From Liquidambar formosana (Eukaryota; Streptophyta; Magnoliopsida; Saxifragales; Altingiaceae), in the NCBI GenBank assembly GCA_039720395.1, contig CM077823.1, positions 13,286,107 through 13,350,106 on the forward strand: a DNA stretch of 64,000 bases, read 5' to 3'. Position numbers and translations under genes: made by a program. Below the pieces are notes generated by a model that saw nothing but the letters and a program-made list of their open reading frames with translations, did no database searches and was not told the DNA's origin. Below are positions 31,671-43,579 of this stretch, piece by piece (within the stretch, counting starts at the first letter, position 1; each line of letters begins with the position of its first letter).

Positions 31671-33487
31671 ACAACAGGTTCACCCAACTAGTTAGCCGAG
31701 GCCCTCGTGTCAAGTTCCGTCATCTTGCCTTTTTCACTTCTTTTAACCTTCCAACTTAGTTTTTCTTGTTCTAAAAGAGTTTTCATCCTTATTTTTAGGT
31801 AACTTTCAGTTACTTAAGGCCCAAGCGAATTAATTATAGACTTAGATTGATTTTATGGTAAATTAATCTTAGCGAATGGATCCTAGGGTTGGTTAACAAT
31901 AAATTAAGACCTTCCTTTTAGCATAAAATAGTTACACACCTCTTATATTCACTGGTGAGAAGAAGCACAAATTTGCACACACTTATATACCTTGAGAGAA
32001 TTATTTCATCATATTTTTGAAGAGAAACAAGAAGAACATCAAGCAAAAGAAGAAGGAAGCATTCAGTAAGGGTCTTCTCTGTTAGTAAGTCCCTTTTTCT
32101 CTCTATTCTCTCTAGGTTTCATTCTCTGCATGTTTAGGATTAATATTTAGCTTAATTATCATGTCTATTTGATATTGTTGAGTTTGTGTGATGAATACTA
32201 TGTGGATAGCATGATAGTTTGCTAGGATTTTCTTTATTGCATGCTGGAGTAGTAATTTTCTCTCTCTAAAATATGATTATTTTGCTAAGCTTATTAGTTG
32301 AAGTCTTAGGATTGTTTTCCTTTCTTAGTTTACTTTTTTTTTAACTTTCTTTTTAGATTTTGAGTTATCATATGATATTTTCATGATAGTAGTTCACTTT
32401 TTGCATATTTTTTATATTTTCATGCATGATAAGTAGTCTTCTCATGTAGGAGCATATTAGGGTTTTGTTTTCCTTTTGATTTCTTCTTTTTGCATGATTA
32501 TTAGGGTGTTCTAGGATTGTTTAGTATTCTGTCCATGTTTGATTTAGGTCTTCCAATGATGATTTGAACATGATTATGGTTGATTTGAGTATGATAATTG
32601 TCCTATAACATACATAGTGTGATTATCTGGTATTTTCTCAAGGATTTTGAGATAATTTCGTTATGGTAAGTTCATGTATGGTAAGTTTTGTTATTATTTG
32701 TTCCCTTTTCCCTTTTGGGTTATTTCTTTTGCAATGAATTATGGTACCTCTTAAGTTTCTATTTTTCATAAACTTTCTATTTCCCAAAAGTTACTTTTTT
32801 CTTATAAAATTTCCTATTTTTCTCTTATTTCCTATTTTTTGGATACTTCTTTTTTTTGTAAACTTTCATTTTTCATTAAATGGAAACTTAAGAATTATGA
32901 TGGTTCATTGTGAAGGAAATAACCCTTATCTTTCGAATTACGTAGACTTTAATCCTTGTATGTTTGGAGGGTATGTAGGCGTTTATTTGAACTCAAGTCT
33001 GACCTAGGATACTGGGTTCTTTTCTTTTTATTTTCTTTTGCTTATTTCTTCCTTATTCTCTCTATTCTTTCTTTATTGCTTTCCATTATCTTTCTTGTTC
33101 TTTTATGGATCTATGTGGATGTATGATGATTCTTTATATGCATGGTGACTTATTCTTTATAAAGTAATTGAAATAGCCCATATGAATTAAGAGACCTCTT
33201 TAGGGTAATGTAGGTGCCCATGGGATGTTTCCTAGAACCTTCCCAAATCGTAACTTAATCTTTGAATCCTCTCTTTGGTTTGTTAAGATTTGCTTTTGCC
33301 TAGAATTGGAGTCATTTGTTTTGTTTTCAAAAGGTTTTCTCTAAAATTATTTTTATGGTTTTCCTTATTCGTTAGAAATTAAGTGACGACTCTAATTTTT
33401 GTTATTTGTTTTGTATGAACATAAAAATAGATTTTTATTTATTAAAACCTTTTCTTTTAAAAGGGCGTTCAAAACCCGTGGTTCTCA

Positions 33488-34135
33488 ATCTAGTGACTCC
33501 ATTGGGGATTCAAGGACTAGACTCAATTTAATTCATATGGGCTGAGTTAATTGCTTTAATTAAAATCAATCACTTGCATATGTTTGATTATGTGCTTACT
33601 TTATTGCATTGTGTGCACATTGCATTTGAATAATAGGTTGATGTATCCTTATCTTTTTTATTGGCCTAGCTTTAACCCTGGTTCCTTCAGTTCTTAGGTG
33701 TCATGTTTGTGAAGCTATCAACTCCTCTTGCCATGTACCCTTGGGTGTATTAAATGGATCAACACATACTACTTGACTTATGTGACATCCTCCTTGCCAC
33801 ATGTGATAAATATATGGTTGGTTCAAGCAAGTAGGGGACACTATCCTACCTTTTTAGTGCATATAGTGGACTGTTTAGGACAAAATAGACTTGCGTAATT
33901 AAATGTTACCATGCTCAATTTATGGGATGAATGTGTTATAGAATGAATGGTTGATATGGAAAGAATGGTGTTGAATGAATATGGAATAAATGGCATATGG
34001 TATGAATGTATGATATGGAAATGTGTGTGGTATGGAAAGAATAGTGATGGAATACATGGTTACTTCCTCTTGTGATGATGCGAATGGGGTTGTGACTGAA
34101 TCTTGCGTGGTTGGTTAATGATAATAGGTAACATG
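33488..34135 (+). other. primer site and 5' leader of Tat-type element
   Basis: Begins with TAGTGACTCCATTGGGGA (primer-site-like, compare TGGCGACTCTGCTGGG at 61284-61269). The rest is leader sequence with repeated ggtatgaatg / gatatggaa motifs at 33930-34040. Gag and pol are absent: the next LTR starts at 34136. Confidence 0.5.
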
Positions 34136-35030
34136 TGTAGACACACCATTTTCATCCCTTTCCATTGACTTTTCCATCTTAGGAGCATTGCCATATATAG
34201 GTTTTTGCATCATTTTGGCACTAAAATTTTTTAGTTAGATTCTATACATCCCAAAGAATACATGGTATTTTCCAGGGTTCAATTTGATTAAGTCTTAATA
34301 GCTAATAAAAACTTTTGCGACTTAAAGGGCATTTTTGTCATTTCACTCGCATAGCCCTTGTTCAGTATCCAATTCCCGCTAAATTTATCCCGAGATAATC
34401 CTAATGTCCTTAGGATGTCATTTATAAGTTTGGTTTAAAGTTTAGGTTAGCATCGGATGTGATTTGGTTAAGAATGATCCAAAATAGGCCCAATTTGACT
34501 CCATTCATCGGCCCTTCTTGAAATTGCTACCTAATTTGATCTCATTGGTTCAAATTAATACTTCATTAATGTCAATTAAGTCTTAATTAATGTGTTTTAA
34601 TGTTTAAAATCATTTTCACAAAATTTTGGTTGCAACTATGACTCAATTGGGACTCAAATCTTTATGAAACCCTAATTTGCCAAGTTAACTTGCCCAGTTG
34701 ACTCCGGTGAGCCACCTTAACATAACTCATGACTAATTGAACAAATGTGGCTTAATTTGAAGTGTTTTAGGTTCATTTTAAGTAGAGAATTGAATCACAG
34801 TCATTTTAAGTCCAAAATCAATGAATTTGGACTTAAAATAGACCCAATACTCTTACTTAATGACCAAGGAAGCAATGAAGCAAGGCAAGGTGGCCAAAAG
34901 AGGCCACTGGTGGCTGGCCAAGGCCACCTTAGGGGGCCAAACGGCACCCTATGAGGCCATACAACCACCAAAGGTGCCTAAATGGCCACCTAAGGTGACC
35001 AGTTAGCCTTCTGCGGTGTTTTCGCTTATA
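34136..35030 (+). repeat. partial second Tat-type LTR
   Basis: It begins TGTAGACACACCATTTTCATC and follows the layout of the LTR at 29126 (motif acttttgcgacttaaagggc versus acttttacgacttggaggac), but is clearly diverged. The two may belong to different subfamilies. It fades out near 35030. A run of gtggcc/ggccac motifs at 34890-35000 can fold on itself. Confidence 0.55.
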
Positions 35031-35859
35031 TCTTCATTTTTTAGTATTATCTCTCCAACTAACTCCATTTTTTCCAACCAACCCCATTTTCACCATCTTA
35101 ACCACCCTAACACAAGCAAACATCCCAAATAGTTGGAACACTATCCCAACACCCAAAAAAAAAAAATAATAATAAAATAAAATAACAACCATGATGGCAG
35201 ATTCAAAACCCAAACCAACCACATAGACCTCAACAGTAGTAAAGTCGACCATCTCTTCGGCTTCACAGCAACTACTGACAAACCATTGCCCCAAAACCTA
35301 AACCTCATGACGGCATTTGATGACAACCTCACATAACGCTGGATCTGAAACCTAACGGTGGTGATGGTGAACCTCTTCAAGCCGAAGGTGTATTACGATG
35401 AGAAAGCTGTATCAAAGGTAGGAAGAAAAAAAAAAAGAAAAAAAAAAGGTGTTCGTGGATAAGGGAATGGGTGGGGGAATTACACAAAAATGAGAGAGAA
35501 AGTGAATTGTGGGGCTCCACTTTCTCATTAACAAATAATAAAGTTCTAAAAATTTACTATTTCATCAACAAATAGTAAACTAGTAAAATTTTACTACTTC
35601 ATTTATTATTTTGAACACAATGATAAATAGTAAAATTTTACGGTTTTAATATTTTTACTAATTGCCTATTCAACATGGATCTTGTTTCGATGATGTCGAC
35701 GAGTAAAGTTCAAATATATATATATATATTTTATAAAATGGATGTTTATATTACAAGTTATGACTTTTTAAAATTTGAAACATTAAAAAACCAAATTAGT
35801 TACATAGGGTGCCCTTAATAACAAATCACTACCAATGGACAACAATTAGTATTGAATTG
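35031..35859. other. unassigned sequence
   Basis: No gene is supported. An A-rich stretch lies at 35155-35185, and short repeats of tagtaaaattttac occur at 35580-35640. The short open frames on both strands have no recognisable domain. Confidence 0.4.
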
Positions 35860-36276
35860 AAATGCCTACTAATCGTCTCTCGGACCTCACAAATCGAAAG
35901 TTAATTACTCAATTCTTGACTTGGTGAGCTAGGATATGCAAGAACATTGCTACTTGCTCCTCAACACATATGTTTTTTTTGTGTTAGTTTATCTTCCAAA
36001 AGTTCTAAGGCAGGAACATAAAAGTTTGAATGTCTGCATATCCATTCTAAGTTAATTTACAAATGCACCATCACCCCCACGTAGAAGGCGACGTATGTTA
36101 TCTACTCGTGATTCCATTTGGTGATCCACTCGGCTCTTCAAGATGCACTTAAGGTAGTGTCACTCCCTGGTAGCACACAAAATCCCAAGAAATATTGACA
36201 ATACAAATACAAAATTCATTTTCATCTTCATCAGCAAAATGATTACCTCTGCCTCGTCAATACTATCATCAGCCAT
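35860..36276 (-). pseudogene. PIF/Harbinger transposase N-terminal remnant
   Basis: On the minus strand the start-like ATG at 36276 opens MADDSIDEAEVII. After a stop comes SRVDHQMESRVDNIRRLLRG, then LRMDMQTFKLLCSCLRTFG. After a frameshift comes EEQVAMFLHILAHQVKN, the hallmark N-terminal block of plant PIF/Harbinger (DDE_Tnp_4) transposases, followed by VINFRFVRS. Several stops are present and the DDE catalytic region is absent. This is a dead 5' fragment of a cut-and-paste transposase gene. Confidence 0.75.
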
Positions 36277-36780
36277 GTCTGTGTAATAGTAACTTATTCA
36301 AAATATTAGAATATTGATTTAAACGTAAAAAATACAAATAAATTAAAATGAAAGGGCATTAATTGCAAATCAATTGTATCTATATAAAGATGAATTGATT
36401 CTGATTTGAATCCAAAAGACCTTCTATACATACAAATACATTTTTTTTTTACACAAACATATTTACCAGATACATTCAAGAAAATAGGCAATATTCTAAT
36501 TCAATTTGATCGTAAAAAATGAACAAATAGTAATATGCGTCATCACAGCACCAAAGGAAAAAAAAGAAAAAGAAAACCTATGACATGCATTTTAGTCTCC
36601 CAAAAAAAAAAAAGAAAAAAAAAAGGAAAAAAGAGAGAGGGAGAGAGAGAGAGAGAAAAGAAGAAAACACTTGCAAATGATTTAAAGAGAGATTATAAAA
36701 GATTCTAATTGCATCGATCCATTTTTTTTCAAAATAAACCAACATTGATGCTTCACAAAAAATATTTTACTTAGATGATT
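36277..36780. other. unassigned AT/purine-rich sequence
   Basis: Contains A-rich and (GA)n tracts at 36550-36660. No gene recognised. Confidence 0.4.
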
Positions 36781-36811
36781 CATCACAAAAAAAAAAAAAA
36801 AAAAACCCAAC

Positions 36812-37001
36812 ATATATATATATATATATATATAATTTTATTTTATTTTTCAAAATATGATTTCTATATATGTGTATGTGTATGTATACATACATATGTA
36901 TATACATATGTATGTATACATATACATATATGTATATGTATACATACATATGTATGTATACATATACATATATGTATATGTATACATACATATGTATATA
37001 C

Positions 37002-37083
<82 letters not shown>
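36812..37083. repeat. compound microsatellite (AT)n / (TATG)n(CATA)n / (AT)n
   Basis: A short AT tract (36812-36834), a block of alternating tatg and cata units at 36865-37005 with a higher-order repeat of about 60 bp, then about 37 AT units (37008-37083). The tatg/cata block is self-complementary, so it can form cruciforms. Tyr-Ile-His-rich frames on both strands are artefacts. Confidence 0.9.
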
Positions 37084-37085
<2 letters not shown>

Positions 37086-37670
37086 TTTTATTTTATTTTA
37101 TTTTTTGAGTTTTTGCAAGGGATCATTGTTCATTTGATTTTAGATTTTTTGTTCACTGTGCTATTGTTGTTCTTGGTCCCAACTGATTTGGGAGGGAAAT
37201 CCTCTCTCCTCCAACCCCCATTTTGGTGACATGGCCAAATAGTTTTGAGCTAAACTAAGAGCTAAATTTGGCTCTCAGTTTAGTTTAGCTCTGAGCTATG
37301 TTAGCTCATGGTTTAGCTTCCCGATTGGAAAAGCCCTTTTTTCCTCTTTAAGCTATATTTAACTTTGGCACACGGTATAGCTCTCCTATTGGAGATGCTC
37401 TAATGGCATTGTTAAATCAACATTGTTCACGTGAGGCGTTGCTAATTTGCTATACCAACATAGACGTGACACCAGTAAAACCTGATGGGCTTCTGGGCTA
37501 AAATTGTGGAAGCCCAGAACAATAACTAGATAACTCTAGCCACTTTCGAAAAACAGCTTCAAAATTCCACATGCAGTGCGCACAAACTGAATTTACTTAT
37601 ATGAGCGTTTAAATTTATATTTTCATAAGACTGAGTTTAATTAATTAAAAGTTAATATGTAGATCAAAAT
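37084..37670. other. unassigned, MITE-like remnants
   Basis: 37240-37320 has repeated gagctaa / tttagctc motifs that can pair (agctaaactaagagctaaat against tagtttagctctgagctatg), suggesting a degenerate MITE. No gene. Confidence 0.4.
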
Positions 37671-38495
37671 TAGGGCTAGCAATTTGTGCCCAAACCCATG
37701 AACCCGCCCAAATCCGTCCAAGTTAAATGGTGTGTATGGGTAATTTTATTAATTGGGTTGTAAATGAGTACCCATAAGGAGCTCAACTAATAATTGGGTC
37801 TAATCGGGTTTACTTAAAAATTGTTAGGTAAGAAACAAACCTGATAAGATCTAAAAATGAAATGTTTAGCTGAAAATGAAATGAGCACATTTACAACTCA
37901 ATTAATAAACATTTAATAATGAAAATGCCCTTTAATAAACATTTAATAATGAAATGAACACATTTACCTTAAGGTTAGGGATCTGAAAATGCCCTTTAGG
38001 TTATCAATGTCTCTTTTTTTATTATTTTTTATTTTTTGCATTTGGTATTTTTGGTAGATTTGAAAATGTGAAAATGAAATGCTATAGTAGTCGGGAATTT
38101 TTTTATTTTTTTATTTTTTTATAAATCCGGGTCATAACCTGATTAAAATGGGTTTGGGTCAACATTGAGATTTTATATTTTAGTGATCTAAAAATGAGTT
38201 GTTGTGGATAAAAGTAGTAAAAATAATGGACAAATGTTTTTTCTTTATTTTTTGGGTAAAAAAACAAAAAAAGTTATAATGCAAAGTCACCCAACGTTAG
38301 AAGTAGAACCACAAGCCCAATTAACGTCTTAAACAGGTATGCGGGTTGGGTTGAGTTTCTACTTGCAATAAATGGGTCAGTTTGGGTTTTGCTTAAATGG
38401 GTTCTTATGTAAATGGGTTGGGTTGGGTTGGGTTTAGGTGATATTATGACTAAACTCATTTAAACCTGCCCAAACCCACCCAATTGCCAGGCCTA
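37671..38495. mobile_element. non-autonomous hAT-type element
   Basis: 825 bp with inverted ends TAGGGCTAGCAATT (left) and AATTGCCAGGCCTA (right). Flanks ATCAAAAT (37663-37670) and ATCGAAAT (38496-38503) form an 8-bp target duplication with one mismatch, the hAT hallmark. Subterminal regions are rich in complementary CCCAAACCC and GGGTTTGGG / GGGTTGGG motifs. There is no transposase. Confidence 0.85.
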
Positions 38496-39698
38496 ATCGA
38501 AATGAAGCAATCGATTTCAAAAACCGATTCCCAAGTACAAAATTTCAAGTGTTAGATGTCATTCTACACATTGCGAAACTCAACTCTAAGAGCAAAAGGT
38601 CGATGTTCGGCATATGTGCCATCGCACGAAAATGAGCTAGGATTAAAACAAGTAATTCCTCTGTACTTGTGTTCCCTCGGCTCACAAATGTCTCCCAGAA
38701 CTATGTGTGTAAACCAACAAATTAAGCAAAAAAGGGAATTTTCAGGATAAAAAAAGGGATCAAACTCAATTAAGCAAAAAAATTGAAATTAGGATCCAAT
38801 TTTTTTTTTCTTTTTAACCCCAATTCTTTATGTTCTCCAAAAAAGGGAATTGTTATTTGACTAATTCCAACTCAATTCCAATTCTGTTGGAATTGGAATT
38901 AAAATTGCAATTCCCTATTCTAATTTCATTTCTACGTTCCAATCAGACCCTTAGTTCATTCCATTGAAAACAGTTTGGGAAAACTTTCTACTTTCTACTG
39001 ATTCAACCATTTAAAATATCTTGTGGGTTATACTTAGGCTGACTATGTGTCAGCCCTATTTCATAGATGTTCCAAGGCCAAGGGAGAAGGAATCTCCAAC
39101 ATGAAAGGAATAGCCCATTATTAAACAATGTTCAAACTTCAAGTTCATAAAATAGAGAAGCGAATAGATAGGATCAGTACCGCATGTGGAGTTGGATTCA
39201 ACTGTAGAGAGTGGTCATAATTCCAGATAATGGGTTGCTTATTATTCCAAAAACATATTTTTTTTGGAAATAAATAATAGAGTAATCTCATAAGAACCCT
39301 CACCTGAGACTTGAGAAAGAATGAAAATCAACTGAGGGAGAACAGAAGTTCCCCATAAAAACAAAAGAGAAAGGAATCATTTCCATAGCCTCATAGTTAT
39401 CCACTACACCCATGAGATTTCCCCAAGTCTTTTCTAGGGATAAAACAATAATAAAATTAGGCAAAGTACCTTTAAAAATAAAAAATATTAGGCAAAGTAT
39501 TCAAAAAAATGTAAAAGAGGGGGAGGAGAATCATGAACCTCCGGACAGTCTAGCCAAATGTCAAAGAGAACCACAAACATCTCATGGGCAGCTCTTTCTT
39601 CCAGCTTTGCATATCTCGCCTGTCGGAAATGTATAGGAAAACTACTACATTAAATCTTTGGTGATGCAAGCAACTTCATCTCTTTAAGAATGAATTAT
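38496..39698. other. unassigned flank of the gypsy element
   Basis: 38840-38940 holds a foldback of ggaattgg / ccaattcc motifs (ttccaattctgttggaattg), probably a Tourist-like MITE remnant. The remaining sequence shows no convincing gene. The 74-codon frame at 39412 has no recognisable domain. The last five bases, aatta, would be the left copy of the gypsy target duplication. Confidence 0.4.
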
Positions 39699-40366
39699 GT
39701 TGATAGAGAGATTCTTTGAGTTCACTGGAGTGGAACTGTATCTGGTGGTGAGGTTGGCACATGAGGTGACATGTTCTGGGATATCAGAGAGATCAGCAGG
39801 GAGAATATATGACTAATATGTGTTGGGTCAAATAACAGACTCTTTTAAGACTTGCACTTAAGAAGTGAGACCCTGTTTTTACTCTAAGACCCATAGCTCT
39901 GGATATCGAATGTTCTTTGTATAATCTCAAAGATCATCCCCCCTCTTTTTTTCTTTTTTTCTTTAGAGACTTAGATCCTCTTTTTATAGTAGAGTCATGA
40001 GGCGACCTCTGAAAAGGACATGATGTGACTTTTCAGAGGTCGCCTGATGTGACGTATCAGAGGAGTAGCTATGGTCATCAGTGTCGTAGGTGTTTCAAAT
40101 AGGCAGAGATAACCTAACCTCGTCACGTCACATCAATCATCCTAGTGTCAGACCTTGGTAAACTCTAGGTAAGACTTTACTTGGTTGGTACTGACTAATA
40201 TACTTTTCCTACTCTTGTTCAGACTCATGTCAGACACTAATTAAGTCCAGTCTTATCTCTATTTTGGTTAAGGCATAGGGGTAGGGGTTCATTCCTTGGC
40301 TAGTCTTGAGCTCCCTCGCTCTTGACCTCTCCTTTCTCTATTTTTGCCCTCCATACCATATCATCA
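39699..40366 (-). repeat. 3' LTR of the Tat gypsy element
   Basis: On the plus strand it starts TGTTGATAGAGAG at 39699 and matches 61287-61752. The other end is set at about 40366 by TGATATGGTATGGAGG on the minus strand, directly after a polypurine tract. Contains tttttttctttttttcttt at 39942-39964. Confidence 0.8.
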
Positions 40367-40380
40367 TATTCCCCCTCTGG
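40367..40380 (-). promoter_or_regulatory. polypurine tract of the Tat gypsy element
   Basis: On the minus strand CCAGAGGGGGAATA lies immediately upstream of the 3' LTR start, where plus-strand DNA synthesis would be primed. Confidence 0.65.
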
Positions 40381-41075
40381 TCAGTCAAAACACCCCTCGA
40401 CCTCGAGGTTGGCCTGATCGAGATTTACTCCTCTAAAATATCTCACACCCATTGAGTCTCGTGACCCGCACATGGCTAGGAGAGAGAATATTAGGCACTG
40501 AGGGACGTGTCACTTTGGAGAAACGCTAGCTAGTTAATGCTAGCTCAGACTCTCGGGCTTTGACATGTGGCATGGGTTTCAGCCTCGAAATCCCTATGTC
40601 TATAGTTTCCCCCTGCCATAGCGCTTGTGCAAACGCTTCATACTACTCGCGTGGTACTCGCGGGTGGCAACAGAGTATTTGGATTCTTGTCAATAAATGC
40701 ATCATCATGACTCTGACTTCCGAGGTGACCTTCCCTTTACCACGCAGTCCATCTTTAAATGTAGCATTAAATGTGTTGCCTTTTACACGCAATCATAGCC
40801 TATGTGTTACGCTAAGGTTTGTCCATTTTTGGTGGGTTATAGCCTTGACAGTTGATCTTCTGCAGGCTGCCGCCCTAACCCCTTCTTCTTCTTGGCATAA
40901 TGATGACTTCTCCTCTTCCTTTCGGTCCAAGTGTAAATAATACACTAAGTCTTATTTTTTCTTCTTCTTCTGTCTCTCTGTTACTTTCATCTCTCCTGCT
41001 TCCTCATCATTCTCTATGTCCTTCTCTTTGCCCTTCTTCCCAAAAGCTATAACTCATCATTTTCTTCGTTTTTCA
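40381..41075 (+). promoter_or_regulatory. 5' region of the antisense PMD gene
   Basis: Lies between the polypurine tract and the first PMD codons. It includes a pyrimidine-rich leader-like stretch (cttcttcttctgtctctctg at 40959-40980) ahead of the ATG. The promoter is not identified. The 126-codon frame at 40560-40940 has no recognisable domain. Confidence 0.35.
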
Positions 41076-41623
41076 ATGGCTTCTACCGGTGCCATTTACG
41101 CGCAGAAGGATGGCATTGTTCCTCGTGTTCCAAATCCTTCTACTTGGAAGGAAACTCACCTATTGTGGGATTGGTTTTGGAAAGTGGTTGATAAGGGGGA
41201 AGTGAAACCCACTGCACACCAGGCCATGAGTTCTTACTTCCCCACGGGGATATGAAAGGTAGAGAGGGTTTCTTTCCTTCTGCTGAGTCTTTCTCGCGAT
41301 TCTGTATTAAGAGAAGCGATTTTCTGGCCAGTACCCTCCAGTTTGGGTCGTATTCTCAACCCGCCATTGGTTGGAAAGAGTGGTGCACGAACGTTTGCTC
41401 CGAACCAGTTATTCGTCAGAGGTTGGTCGATGCTGGTGTTTGGAGAGCAATCAAGCTCATAACTGTGTTAGAGGTGAAGAGGGATAAGCTAGATCTCGAG
41501 CTTCTACTTTCTCACTGGTCAGCAGAGACTCGCATATTTGTGATCGCATGGGGTGAGTTCGCCCCAACACTTGAAGATGTAGTAGTTTTGACTTGGCTTC
41601 TTCTTTTTGGGGCCTCTCAGTAG
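41076..41623 (+). pseudogene. PMD gene, N-terminal coding segment
   Basis: Two frames overlap at 41252-41255 through a frameshift (PTGI then REGFFPSAESFSRF). It encodes the first half of the plant mobile domain, including WGEFAPTLEDVVVLTWLLLF. A stop follows directly after FGASQ. Confidence 0.75.
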
Positions 41624-41826
41624 ACCAACATTGAGATGGATAAGGAGGAGAAAAAGGCAGATGAGGCTTTGCGTCAGGCTATGGCTGAGACAGGAGGTTC
41701 TCAGAAGAAATGCACTATGGCAAATTGGGTAAGGCATTTTTCAAGAACTTTAGGATGAATGGAAACCGCGAGGCAGGCGAGAGCTATGAAAGTGACTATG
41801 AGCTCCCAGCATTCATTTCCTATTAG

Positions 41827-42105
41827 TTGTGCAGACATATCCTTGAGGGTGGCCTCGAGGATGGGATAAATGGTCATATCTTTCCAATCGCGATCAAGAT
41901 TGCCAAAGGCAAGAAGTTTGCCCTCACCCCACTGTTTTTGGGAACACTCTTCTATCGATTGGATATGATAAAGACGGATATGGAGCGTTCCAAGGGGCGA
42001 TACTATGTGAACACATTTGTCCCTACCTCTTTTTTACAAATCTTTCTTTATGAGCGCTTTAAGGGGTATACTCCAACTCCTGCCAAGATTCCTGCTATGA
42101 GGTAG
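41827..42105 (+). pseudogene. PMD gene, central coding segment
   Basis: ILEGGLEDGINGHIFPIAIK, KKFALTPLFLGTLFYRLD, then YYVNTFVPTSFLQIFLYERF match the middle of PMD proteins. The frame continues upstream through a stop at 41824. A stop follows at 42103, after which homology resumes. Confidence 0.7.
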
Positions 42106-42897
42106 GTTACTGTTAAAAAGAATGGGGTCGAAGTCCAAAGGGAGGTACCAAATGGAGTTTCTCATTCACGGCGATGGCCAGATGCTTCGAAGAAGAAACT
42201 GAGCGATTATATAGACTCCTGCTCGAGTTTTATTCCTTGCCCATATGTGACCCCACTTGTTGGTGTGAAATGGGTGGAATTTTGTCTGCAGAACACTACT
42301 CTGGTGGATTTTATCCAGTTTCAAGGCAAGGTCCTAGGAGCTTATGGCTGTTACTTAACTAATATCCTTCCTGGTAATCTCCCTAGTAGTGATTGAGAAC
42401 AAGTCCACCTCGGTGGCATACCACTTTGATAGGGTCTCGCGGTAGTTTGGCTTTGATCAAGGTCCTCTGCATTTACTTCACCGCGATGCTCCTTGCGGGG
42501 CGGCGAAGGCGCGATTCACAATTGCTTAGGTCCCACGTCTTTTCTCCATTACTCCTCAGTTTTTACTTTTTTGGACAGGTCTCACGTAGAGGTATGCTCA
42601 GATCAGTGCATGAAGTTCTGGGCGCTGGTGATAAATTCTTACAAGGATTTTATATCATCCTCCACTCACTCAGGAAGTGCCTAAGGTGCAGGTGTACCGC
42701 GGGGACTATTCGTTAAGGCTGTCCTCAAAAAGGGAAGTGAAGGGGAAGGGTAAGGAGATAGAGACCACAAAAAAGTGGTAGATTGTGAAGCCTCATTCGA
42801 GGAGAAATGCAGAGGCTGCCCCTTGAGTTTCGTCCCCCAATCCGGGAAAAGTGGAGCGGAGGTGGGTTCAACTAAACACAAACCTTCCTCCCTCAAG

Positions 42898-43023
42898 GTA
42901 CTTAATTATGTTACTGTTGTCTCTCCTTTCTCTTCTTTTTTTTTTTTTTTCTCTTTTTTTAAAAAAAAAAAAAAAAAACGAAAGATGATGTAACATATTT
43001 TCTTCATCATTTTTCTTTTACAG
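42898..43023 (+). other. PMD gene intron
   Basis: 126 nt from GTACTTAATTATG to TTTCTTTTACAG with long T and A runs. Donor CCTCAAG/GTACTT and acceptor ACAG/GCTAGG. The acceptor has a good polypyrimidine tract on the plus strand, showing that the functional strand is antisense to gag-pol. Confidence 0.6.
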
Positions 43024-43579
43024 GCTAGGGCAAGCTCTACTTCAAAGCCTGCGTCCCCTCCTCCTATGGTAATTCCATCGAGCGTCCTCGCCCAACTGGC
43101 AGCCTCAGGGGTTGATATTTATCACCCCCTTTTTTAGAATGTCACCGTAACGGCATCTTCTGTTGCACCAGCCACATCAGGCGTAGAGGTCACCCTTGCT
43201 GAATCCTCAGGGTCTGATGGTTCTTCATTATCTAGTGAGGAGGAGGTTGTTAGGAAGGTTGTTACCCCCTCCACGACTGAGGATGAAGGTGACGAGGTTG
43301 ATATCTTGTTCAATCAGGCGAGAATGTTCTTGATCCCTTTGTTTTAGTTCCTTTGGCAATCCCTTCTGTCGCTACCCCAAAAAAGGGAGGATGGGATGTT
43401 TTCCCTTTCCTCGCGTGTTTTTGGGACGACCCCGGGGCGTCATGTTTTTCTGGTGGGATGTGTTGAGTTCATTTCAAGGGCGCCTTGACCGTCCTAGGCA
43501 TGCGAGCATATCTAGAATTATCAAGGCTATAGAGTCACCACCAATCAGGGGGTTTGAGGACGTGATTGGATATCCTATG

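Larger units (their letters stand above)
29126..33487 (+). repeat. Tat-type Ty3-gypsy LTR with nested Copia solo LTRs
   Basis: It begins TGTAGACACCTCATTTTCATC at 29126 and ends at about 33487, immediately before a Tat-type primer site (TAGTGACTCCATTGGGGA). It is interrupted by a minus-strand solo LTR (29775-31670). Without that it is about 2.5 kb. The stretch 32900-33480 resembles, in opposite orientation, the left part of the LTR at 43580-46455 (block around cctagaaccttcccaa... near 33230 versus 43800). No coding sequence. The small open frame at 32741-33007 is spurious. Confidence 0.6.

Noticed and set aside
36767..37137. Long Tyr/Ile/His-rich open frames on both strands
   Set aside because: They are read from AT and TATG/CATA microsatellites. 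Both strands and several frames are open for the same reason.
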